Of a DNA stretch of 64,000 bases, positions 49,701 through 61,700 are shown piece after piece. The position numbers and the translations under genes were made by a program. The notes beneath the pieces were generated by a model, which was not told where the DNA came from, searched no databases, and was given only the letters and a program-made list of their open reading frames with translations. Origin of the DNA: Apostichopus japonicus (Eukaryota > Echinodermata > Holothuroidea > Aspidochirotida > Stichopodidae); assembly GCF_037975245.1 (NCBI RefSeq), contig NC_092577.1, positions 29,134,398-29,198,397 on the forward strand. The letters run 5' to 3'. Position 1 is the first letter of the stretch. Each line of letters starts with the position of its first letter.

Positions 49701-52700
49701 ATGTGTGGAATAGGTAGCCCCTAGGTAACATGAAGGCCAGCCTTACATTTGCACATGTAGATATATTGCTTGCATCTTTACAGTTCCCCACAGACTACAG
49801 GCATACATATATTTCATTTGTGTTGAGGAGAATGTCTACCATGTTTCAAACCATTCTCTATTCTCCAAGGTTGTCCTCTATATAGATAAATCTGTTCTGT
49901 TGAAACGTATGAATGTATTTAGTACAGAAGCCTTGCTACATCTGTGTAATTCAACCACTGACTTCAAGCAAACCTGGTCCACTACCAAACAGGGAGAATT
50001 TTCATTTCTCTCCCTGAACCATATACCCCTTCATAAAGCCTTGTAAAACCCTTAATCTTATTATCTTATCTTGAAACTGTGAAATCTGGGGTTTCCCCTC
50101 AGTGGACTAATCCCTTTTGAACAATATTTGCAGGACCCAACTAATGCACTTTGATTCTGCCTAGTACCATCTCACCAATGGATACAGCAATACCTGCTCC
50201 AATCTTTTAAGACCAATCTTAGTGTAGTTTACTGTACATTAATTGACTTTTTAATTAGAAAAAAATATTTCATAAATTTTAATTTAAAGTGTTGTTGAGA
50301 AATTAAGTTTGTCACAAATTGTAGATAGGAGAGTCGTAATGGGTTTATCATGTAGTGGATAATCATGGGCTGTTAATAAAAACAGTTAAATTAAAAAAGT
50401 ACTTAAATACTGACCAGTGTCCTTTCAATTCTGTATAATTAGTTGCTCAGACATTTTATTCTCATATTTATACAAGTAATTGAACAACAGAAGACTGACT
50501 GGGGTATTATAAACAATGGAAAAGAGGAAAGAAATGGCTATTTATCCACCAACTAAGGGGTGGATAGATTAGTTAGTAGAGCTAACAAATCCCCATATAC
50601 CTATATATATCCACCAACTAAGGGGTGGATAGCTTAGTAAGTAGAGCTAACTAATCCCTATATAACCAAATATATCCACCAACTAAGGGGTGGATAGCTT
50701 AGTTAGTAGAGCTAACTAATCCCTTTATAACCATATATATCCACCAACTAAGGGGTGGAAAACTTAGTTAGTAGAGCTACCTAATCCCTATTTAACCATA
50801 TATCCACCAACTAAGGGGTGGATAGCTAAGTTATTAGAGCTATTTATTCCCTATGTAACCATATATATCCACCAATTAAGGGGTAGATAGCTTAGTTATA
50901 GAGCTAACTAATCCCTATATAACCATGTGTATCCACCAACTAAGGGGTGGATAACTTAGTAGAGCTAACTAATCCCTATATAACTGTATATATATCCACC
51001 AGCTAAGGGGTGGATAACTTAGTTGGTAGAGGGCTGGGCATGTAACCCAGAGGTCACTGGTCAGAATCCCTTTTTAGTTCTTTGCTCTTGTCCATTTCAT
51101 AATTCATAGTAGCATTGATCACATGTATATAAGATGTAAAAATAGCATTCTGTCTTTATTGTTTGTCATTATTTGAGGGAAAACTTGAAGAAAAGTAAAA
51201 GAAGTATTCTTAATAGGTTTTATTATCCACTTACCAAAATGCACAATTTACCAAAGTGAGATTAAGAAAAAATAAAGGGGGTTGGGGGGGTGGCTTAAAG
51301 AACGCCACTGTTGGTGCAATGTATCATATATTCATGAGCCAATGTATGGCTTCCAATGCCAAACTAATCCATCACTTCTCTGGTGTTTTCACTCTCAACA
51401 TAATCAAACAACATGTTACATTTTATAATAAATGTTCTAATCTCCACTTATTTACATGGACAGTTTGATACAGCAGAATGTATTTGATAGCTCACATTAA
51501 GCACTAAGATAAACATTGACAGAGATGCCCGCTTCTGTTTACTTTAGAACTGATTTGTCTCCCTGCTGTGTTTAAAGCACCCTCTCTGTGTGGTGTGAAT
51601 AGGTCTCTGTTTGCTGTAAAGTATTTGATACTAACACTGTGCCATTCTACTTTTCGGACACATCAGTCCGTTCAGACCAGCAAAGACCCAACGGTTTTAA
51701 TTTAATGTCTGCATCTATTTTCGGTTTAACAAAATTGTTTTTAGACATTTGACAAACTTTCAGCAAGCTTAAAAGCCTGTTCTCTCATTTTCATGATCCA
51801 ATTTTTATTCTACTGTGAGTGCTTCATTCTAAATTAAGTGATGTTCTACAAGCTTTGATGGAAATTTGTGGAAGGAAAAGTTTCCTGTTCTCTGGTTTAG
51901 TGTGTTTAGTGTGTTTCTGAGCAAAAGAAGATGGCATTTTATTCGTCTTTTGTGTTTGTTAAAAACATTCTGCAAAGGAGGGATAATAAAATTGAAGACA
52001 TTGATGTTGCTGATGAACCTTGTAATGGGACAGGTAAGTACTGTAATACATCAGGTTCCCAGATATGCTTACGTATCCAGTTACAGTACAGTATAAGCAG
52101 AATTAGCCCATCAAGGAAATGGTTTTTAATTATATATGCACTTCTGCTTGAATTGTTTCAAATCTCAATTCTTCCATACATTTACAAAAACCGGTTTTGT
52201 GTACTTTTTTTTTTTTCTTTAATTTTTGCTAAAATGTATTTTCCTTCCCTTTTAATTTCTTGTTTATAAAGTAATAGAAACTAAGATTTTGAAATAATGT
52301 ATAATGGTGATGAGCCTTGAGGATTTGTTCTGTAATTCAGTCCATTCCTTCTCTCAGCAACTAGATCTTTCACCAAATAAAAAAAATGCCACTCCTTCTC
52401 TATGGAAACCAAGTCCCATAGCCCATCAAGTCAGCACCAAACATTAATATTTTTCAAGAACAGACTCAAGACATACTTATTTTCTATGGAACATCCCTGA
52501 GCACAATCGCCAATGAGCATTGGGTTTTCTTCTGGATATTGGTGCTTTATAAATTATGTGAATTTATGATTATTATAATTAAATTGTAGAACCTGGACTG
52601 TGGAAAGAAGAAATTCAAAAAAGCATCGAGAGAGAGATTGAGAGGCGGGTGCGGGATGCCCTGGAGACGCCCCCTCTGGAGAGGATGCGTCGTAACAAGC

Positions 52701-55700
52701 ACAGAGCGAAACTAAGAAAGATGCAAATGGAGAAGGAGTTCCAAGATCAGCAAAAGTAAGTTTGAACGTCATCTATAAACGAAACAGATAAATGACCCTG
52801 TGTTGTACCTCAACACAGCAGAATTCTCATGTAACACACCCTGTGCCAGATTGATAGATGATATTTTGAATGCAGAATGTTGGTAAGTTAAATTATTATT
52901 GTTGTTTTCAGTCGCGACATGTTCTCTCAAACTGCCATGGCATAATGACCTGTACTATGATATACATGTACAGGTCTCCATAGCACAAATATATCGTACA
53001 CATTACACACTTGGTGTAAATATCGCAATAGTGTAAATATTCATTCAAAATGCATAGATGTGGAGAACCTGTTACCTGGGGCAACAGGGACATATGAAAA
53101 CATACTTTATTAAATAACAAAATGTTAATGGAATATTTTTTTTAACGTTTTTTTCAAAATAGAATTAGGTAGGTCTACAGTGGTTGATAAACAACAGTGT
53201 TGGAATATTGTGTGGTGACATATCATTGGCATCAATTATTATTAATTAAAATTACTAGATACATGGGTCACAGACAGGCATGCTGCTTGTAGAGATGCTC
53301 TCCGAAGTAGCATTGTTATACTAAAACAACAATTCAAGCTGCACTAGGGTTTCTGTTGCTGATTTAAATCAAAACAACTTAGGTGAATAGGTAGGTCTAC
53401 AATGGTGGATAAAACAACAAAACAACTGCTTGTTTCACAATTAAAATACCTGTACTGAAAGGTCACAGACAGAATGCTACTTGTAGAGATCATGGTAAAT
53501 AACATCCCTAACACTCAAATGCTTCTGTCTTCTTGGACTATATAACATGTAAATACTATAAGTCTGCCTACTTACTTACTTAAGACTGCCTATTAAGCCA
53601 TCCTTTTAAGGATAACAAGTGTACATAGTAAACTGTGTTACATGCAACCTCTATCATGGTGTTACAGAATAAATCAACTTGTTCTGTTAAAATTTTCCAC
53701 TCATTAGGTATCTCACATCGACAGAATGCGGTAACTACGCCCAGAACTTGCCCTCGTTACGATTACGTTACCCATGGAACGACATGCCTTCCTCCGCACA
53801 GTATTATGACATGCAGGGTGCAGGATTGTGCAGCGATGCAGATAAACAGGGCAGCGCAGGCTCGTACCCTATGGGGAAGTACGGCAAACCTAGCAGATTA
53901 GCAGACACGGTTGCCACTGCCAGCCCGACACTGCAAAGTCTCCTGGAAGGTACCGTCGGTGAAGGCAACGACAAGGAAGACGATAGGGACCAAGTCATCG
54001 CCGACATCAAAAGGAAGGCGTACCATCGATACACCCGGGAGGGGTTCAAAGAGGCTCTCAAGAGAGGGAAACTGAAATTGAAAAAAATTGGAAATGGGAA
54101 ATTTATGGATAAGAATGGTGTCATCTTAACGGCCGATGGACCGTTTTGGCCGCCGGAATGTGGACCTCTGTATCCAAAACAGGAACATGTTTTGGGGGTG
54201 CCCGAAGGAAAGGAACTTCTGTCTTCCGATGGTGAGTAGACGAGTACAATTCGAGCGTGAAAATTTGCGAGATTCTACTCGACTGACTAGACCGGTAAAC
54301 GATATGATTATTTAATACTGCAACAGGTGCTGTTTCTAACAAAGTTGCTGCCCACTTTTCTATCAATCAATGAATCTTTACAACCGTACACAGGCTCTAC
54401 TCTAACACTTACTAATTAGTGCCCGCCACATGCACCGATGTGCGTTTACGCTGACCGAGAGAATCTCGTAGAATCTGTCAACGTTGTTTGTCGTAGTACT
54501 GTAACTGACATGGTGTGCTAATAATGAGATGGAAAGCCAAATGGGTAAATATTGTTCATTCAATTTACTCTATTGACCAAACACTTGATCACCAGGGAGG
54601 AGTTTATAAGTTGGTCGAGTTAACTTTTACCTTATTCATTTGATTAAGTTGGGTTTGTTTCAACTCTAAAAGATGTTTAATGAGCTTAATAGGACCGACA
54701 ATGCTATTGCAATTAGCTGCATGGACAGTCCAGTTTGCTCACCAATAAAGCTGTTGAGAGCTTAAATGCTATGTCAACCTGCAAGCAGCAACCCAATAAC
54801 GTTGTAAACTTTCAACGCTGAAAGAGATGATAAAAGTGATTTGGTGATCATTGTCATCCAGCAAGGACACAAGCTAGCTATAAACATTCATGTTGACTAG
54901 TCCTTTTAGTAAACTTAGTGCAAATACATGCAGATATGGGACTTAAAAACTCTGGACTAATTACGGACTCCTTTTATGACAAGTTTGCTGTTCGTGAATT
55001 AAAGAGATGAACGTTCACCTTTGTCTATGTAGAAATAGGAAGGAGCCAGCTGGATGGTGGATATGGTGGTGTACTTGCCTTAATGATGGGCCAGCCCACT
55101 GGATGGAGTGACAATTTAAGTGTTATTTATGTTACTAAAACAATATGCTACAATCCCTTTTTAGCTCAAAGTACAGAATTAAATAATTAATTCGCTGAAT
55201 ATTGCTCCACCCCTCCCTCCCACCACCCACCCCGAGATATAAAGGGTTGTGTCCAGGGCTTTTCCTTTAAGGATCCATTTTGCCCTACTGATATATATCT
55301 GTGTTTGCCTTTTAAAGTAACAAAATAATGGCTTCCTCTAGAACTCAGCAGGAATACGTCCTGAAACCTTCCTTAGTCTGTACATATGATTTAAACTGTT
55401 GTGAACTACTCAATTTCACGATCGCTCATGCAGGAAAATTCAGACCGTCAGTATTTAATGTTCTGTATAAAAATCTGCAACATTTTAAATGAAAATCATG
55501 AAACTAAAAGGTAGCCAAACAGAGCTCCATGATCTTAGTGTTGTGTTTGAAACTATGTGGTTAAAACAAGAGGTTAGAACGTGTTAAAACTGGCAAGCTG
55601 ACATCGACAGAACTGTGCAACAACAGGCGTATGGAGAGCGAACATATTTATGTAGACAGATTTAATGAAGTTTGCAGTATTGAAGTTACCCTACTATGCA

Positions 55701-58700
55701 ACAGATTGTATCTGGTTGCTATACCATAGCAAGGCTAACTTTTAAGGATCTTTTCTGGTTGTCTCTTGGACAACCAGGTCTTACCTTAGGGCTTGTCCAG
55801 AAAGCAAATTTGGTTGTCCGAAGAAATACAGCAAAATAATGACAAAGAATGATCAATATGTACACTGTAGGAGAAATGTTTAGAATTGATGAAATGAACA
55901 CCAGCTTTGGGCTAGTAAAACTCTCCTAGGAGTTTGGGTGGATCTCACCTATAGACTTAGCTACATATTGTTGTAAATCTCCAAAGTGATGCAGGGTGTA
56001 CCAATCTATCAGTTTACCTATTTGGTGGTATTTAATTACAGACTTACAATTTGATGGGGGAAAAAAAATAGTTTGCCGTTGGACAACCTCCAAAGCCGAT
56101 TTTGGTCGTCTGAGCAGATAATTTGGTCATCTCAGATGCTCGTACTACCATTTAAAATTAACCCTGTACATTGCTTATAATATACTGTAAGATTGCAAGC
56201 TATTGCACAGTTATTGGCTGATTATGTCTTAGTTGAGAGACCTGTCTATATGAATAATTCTTTATTTCAAGTCTGTCACGTTCTATGTTTCATCTATCAC
56301 CACTCCTTTTCACTTTCAGACCTGCTCGAAATTTATTCTCCTCCTGAGCTGCATGAAGGAAACTTCACTAAAAACCAGTGCAAAATCCAAATCCTTTAGA
56401 AACTTTTTTCATTTCTTCTTTCCCTTTAAAACATTCATTCCCAATTTATTTTTGTTTTTTTTTATTTTTTTGTAGTGCCTCAGGAAACAAGAACAGTTGA
56501 GAATCAGAAAACAAAGTGGTTTAGGCCCTGGGAGGGTACACAGGTAGTATTTGCCTCTGAGCGCCTGTCAAAGGGAACAGTGCCGCACACCACACCCGAC
56601 GGATGTAGCCAAAGTATCGTCTTTGAGTCTCGTTTCGAATCGGGGAACCTACGCCAAGCAAGGAGAGTGTAAGTGCCCTCTGTTATCGTTAACGATGAAG
56701 GATTAATGCAGGGATGTGCCCAGCATTTTCCTGAGTGCCAGGGATACTGATCGCTGTCCTGGGGCAGGGGTCTAAGGGGGAGGGGGTGTCCCCCTCCTCT
56801 TTGAGAAATTTTTCGATTTTTGAAGGTGCTCAGATGCCAAATGCTGGCACTTTTGTAGCTTTTTAAGCACATACACAAGTACTAGTTTTGCTAACAATTT
56901 ACATTTTTTATTTCAATTTATGTTCAATATATTGTAAGGAATGTCGGGATTTTAGATGAAAATAGTGCTGGGCGGGATTCACGATTTTTAAGACAGTGCT
57001 GGGCAGAAATTTTTAGTGCTGGGCGGGGCCGCCCAGTGCCACCCAGCGTGGGCACATCCCTGTTACTTTCACTGACGACTCTGTTTATGTGCAGGGCTGC
57101 AGCATGTGCCATACAACTTTGCAGTAATCTGTAGTGAACCTCAAGTACTGATTGCTGTTGTTCTATTTCAGTTGTTTACTTTTCCCCTGCAAGGCTTCTT
57201 CAGAAGGGTATCAATCAATTGGTCTTCATGCCCTCAGTGTGATTAATTCAGTCGTCTTTTCCACACTGGCATGGCGGAATGGGATTCAGGGCCCTTACCT
57301 GTATTTAACCAAGAGAGTATGATTTGGTCACCAATGCTCCCAGTGGCACAGTCAAGGGGGGAATCATGTGGTAATTATACCCCCAGTGGGTATCATTCGG
57401 CCATGGTGCCTCCCCACCCCCCCTCCCTGCCCCAAAGTGATGTATCCAAGGGGTCTCATGTCCATCTCTTTGATCATTTTCTCCCATCCAGAGGTCAGTT
57501 TGAATATGACCTGGTATTGAAGACGGACCTCTACACCAACCGACACACTCAGTGGTTCTACTTTAGAGTTCAGAAGATGTTGCCAGGAGTCACGTACAAA
57601 TTTAATATTGTTAATCTGCTCAAGAAGGATAGTCTCTACAACCATGGTAAGTGAATGTCATGTAAATGGGAGAGTAGGGTGGGTGGGTGAGGGGGGGGGG
57701 CAGGGGCATGCATTGATGTGTTCCTTGAATTATATTACCACTATTGTAGATATAATGGTGCAGTACAGCTGCAAATATCCTCTTCTTTACATTCATCAGT
57801 GTTGTAGTCAAATACTTTTATTCAAGTACTTGAGGTCAGGAGTACTGAGTACCATTGTCCGAGTACCAGTGTCTGAGTACAGCAGTTGAGACTCTGAGTA
57901 CAAATACTTTTATTCAAGTACTTGAGGTCAGGAGTACTAAGTACCATTTTCAGAGTACTGCTGTTAAGGATCAGAGTACCAGTGTCCGAGTACAGCAGTG
58001 GAGACTCCGAGTACAAATACTTTTATCCAAGTACTTTAGGTCGGGAGTACTAAGTACCAGTGTCGGAGTACTGCTTTTATGGATCTGAGTACCAGTGTCT
58101 GAGTACTGCAGTTGAGAATCCGAGTACCAATACAATTATAGTACTTTAGGTCCAGAGATTTAATACCAGTTTCCAAGTACTGCTGTTTAGGATCAGAGTA
58201 CCAGTTTCTGAGTACAGCAGTTGAGACTCTGAGTTCAAGTGCTTTTATTCAAGTACTTTAGGTCAGGAGTACTAAGTACCAGTTTCCGAGTACTGCTGTT
58301 AAGGATCCGAGTACCAGTGTCCGAGTACAGCAGTGGAGACAAATAGTTTTCCATTCGAGAACTTTTCGAGTACTCTTGTTTTTCTTAACATATAACCTTA
58401 TGAATGCTTATAACTGCTAGCTTGAGTCCAAGTACTGAATAATGAGTAAGAGTACTTTTAAATCGGAGTTCCTCTCATCGAGTTGAGTAACGAGTACTAT
58501 AACACTGCCGTTGATCATTTAAAGGCATGGATACACCTACTGCCTGATTGCACCCGTGGCACATAACAAGACCTGTTCAGTTTCAGTTTTGACCAGCACT
58601 CCCATTATCTTGTCCCTCAGGAATGAGACCACTTTTCTATTCTGAAAATCTTGCCAGTACTAAAGGGTTAGGGTGGCATAGAGTCGGACATCACATCACC

Positions 58701-61700
58701 TACTCCAGGAATTACAACCTGAGTCGTAATCCTCTCCTCCACCCAGAGATTGCATACTATACCCTGGTCTGGCAGATGGTGAGTTAAACATCATCGTCAT
58801 TGATTGCTGCCTAATTATAACAATATTTAACAATTTCTTCTGGACATGTCAATGTCGTCATTCACTAATTAATCACTATGATATTTATAGTTGAGTCAAT
58901 GGTGGCAACAAGTGAGGCTATTATGTTTTATTAAGGTGAGGCTATGATGTTCATAGATGAGGCTGCAAGATTGACTTTTGAGGCTATGATGTTTATAGGT
59001 GAGGCTGTTTCATTTATATTTGAGGCTATGATGTCTGTTGGTGAGGCTGTGATGTTTACAGGTGAGGCTGTTTGATTGACATGTGAGGCTATGATGTCCA
59101 TATTTGATGCTATGATGTTTACAGATGAGGCTGTTGGATTCACATTTGAGGCTATAGATGATGTTTATAGGTGAGGCTATGATGTTCACAGGTGAGGCTG
59201 TTTCATTCATATTTGAGGCTATGATGTCTGTTGGTGAGGCTATGATGTTTGCAGGTGAGGCTGTTTGATTGACATGTGAGGCTATGATGTCCATATTTGA
59301 TGCTATGATGTTCACAGATGAGGCTGTTGGCTTCACATTTGGGGCTATAAATGATGTTTGTAGGTGAGGCTGTAATGTTCCATAATACAGGAAAAAGTGA
59401 CAAGGAAAATTCTCCTCTGTAAGTCTTGAGAGTTCTTGAATTTTGAAGTTTAGTCTGGAAAAGTCAGGGAAAATTCCTCATTTGAACACTTTTTCTATGT
59501 CATTACACAATAAAGATTTTAAAAAGTGTGAGAAAAAGTTAACGGCATAAATCAAACTTACAGTATGTCCTACTCTGGGATCTCTTCTAACTTCTCCCTC
59601 ACTACAACACAATGAAAGGGGTTAGCATACAATGTTGCAGCAGTTAAAAATTGTTAGGCTTACTAAAGGCAGCCTAACATTCGGTCGTCATTAGTGCACA
59701 TGCTTCACACTAAACTGTACAATGGGTTTGGTCTTGACAAAGTCTGAAGTTTCATTTGTTTGAAAAGCATGGGTACCTTGAAAAAAAGCCATGATTTGCA
59801 CATTCATTAGAGAATATTTGATCACTATGGAGAAGGTTACTGTATGCACTTCTCCCATTGCAGGAATTCCCAGAAGAAAATGACGTGTGCTTTTTAACCC
59901 ACTGTTACCCTTTCACATTTACGGATCTATGCCAACACCTGGACACCATCTGTTCTGACTCGGAGAGGAAGAAGCACATCAAGCGGGAGGTGATGTGCGA
60001 GAGTAGGGCTGGCAATAGCTGCTTCTTACTCACTGTCAGTAATTTTACAGGTAAATCTATGTAATAGTACAGTTATACATTGGATTCCCTTTATTGTTAC
60101 CAATCTGTGTTGCATACGATTCTCTCACTTAGCCATTCCATCGTTTAGATGAACCTCTCTACCGCAGTACTTACTTGTCTTCATGTTGGAGGAGGGATGG
60201 AAGGAGGTAGGTAGGAATAGAGGGAGGTAGAGAGGGAGGTAGAGGGAGTGAGGTAGCAAGGTAGAGAATGAGGAAGGGAGGGAGGTAGAGAAGGAGAGGG
60301 GGGGGTATAGAGGGTGGGAGGGATAAGGCCCAGAACTATATTGGGATTGCTTTAAAAAGATTGTCAGACATTTGCCAGTTCTGTATGTTCCATTTAGTGG
60401 CTATACATGACACTTCTCTTGTATGTATTGATGAGATCCAAGCAACTCTTGAATCTTAAAACCTTTTAGATCTTTGGATAAAGTCTTTTTGTTTAAATTA
60501 TCTTTAATATATTTCTTTGTCAGAGCATCACAGACTGTACTAAACCTATTTAACTCGTTAATTAACAAGGTAAATATGCATCCATTTGTTTTATTAGATA
60601 AAAATAAACAAAAATCCAAGAAGGGAGTCGTGGTAACAGCCAGGGTTCACCCAGGGGAGACCAACGCCAGCTGGATGATGAAGGGATTCCTGGATTTCAT
60701 CACTAGCGCAGATTCCGTAGCTAATGTAAGTTTCCGTGCATTCTTTAACATTGCGAGCAAAACTAGTCAACAAACTTGAGAAACAACCTCTAAATTTTGT
60801 CTTATTTTCAATACTGGACAAGCTAACTTATGAATTTTGTGTACAGTAGCCTAATCTGTATATTAAACAGATGATTATAACATTTCTTAAACAAGGGTTG
60901 CAGAGCATTATATTGCAAAACATTACAGAGATCTATTTTTTGATAATATTTACTGATAAGTCCCTTTTATATTTACGTTTTAAACTTTTACGACAAAGTT
61001 TTCTTGATTATATTCTAGAAAATTCTTCTTTTTTTAATTTTTTTTAAATTTTTTTTATTAAGTATGTGATTGTTAAGCAGCTTATCAGTTCTTGACACAG
61101 GTGGGCTGATATGATGTCATGTGACCTTGCCTGTAACTATGCAGCAATGTCTAGCAAGCCATCTCATTCGTAACTTTGAGACTGTAACTGAGAATAATTA
61201 CACACCTCTTCCAGCATTCTGCCAAATTTGAGGGTCTTGATAGGTTTTACATCAGTAGTCAGGAAGTTTCATGAAAACACAGGATATCTCGTCAGGCTTC
61301 TTCTTCTTTTTTTCCTTTTGTTCTTAGATAGCTAATGACGATCCCCCCCCCCTCCCCCACCAGTTCAAGAACATCAGTTAGCTATGCATTTGTGATGCAA
61401 TGCTTTCTAAATAAAATAAAATCATTACATGGCTAGCAATTGTGTTTCAGAAGTCCTGCACACAGAAGGTTAGCTTTGCTTAATCTTCAATTTAAAAATG
61501 TTTTGCTTTTCTTTTGTTTCAATTAAACAGAACCTCAGAAAAGCATTTACTTTCAAGATAGTACCGATGCTGAATCCGGATGGAGTCATAGTGGGGAACT
61601 ATCGCTGTTCCCTATCAGCTAGAGACCTCAACCGTAACTTTCGCCACCCAAAGAAACAGTCCTTCCCCACAATCTGGCACACCAAGACAATGTTGGAGGA

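Noticed and set aside
50543-50995. CRISPR-like direct repeats
   Set aside because: Repeats are contiguous and degenerate without unique spacers, in an animal intron; it is a minisatellite.
51005-51075. Functional tRNA-Thr (TGT) gene
   Set aside because: The B box is degenerate (GGTCAGAATCC), the acceptor stem does not close convincingly, and it terminates a minisatellite. A SINE-head origin is more likely.
51931-52034. Possible extra carboxypeptidase exon reading [17 protein letters not shown] with a good donor (ACAG|gtaagt)
   Set aside because: Available acceptors give phase 0 or 2, while the preceding exon ends in phase 1. The exons on either side already join in frame without it.
58931-59336. 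Repetitive minus-strand protein ([13 protein letters not shown] repeats)
   Set aside because: Translation of an intronic minisatellite; no start context or splice support and it lies inside the carboxypeptidase gene.
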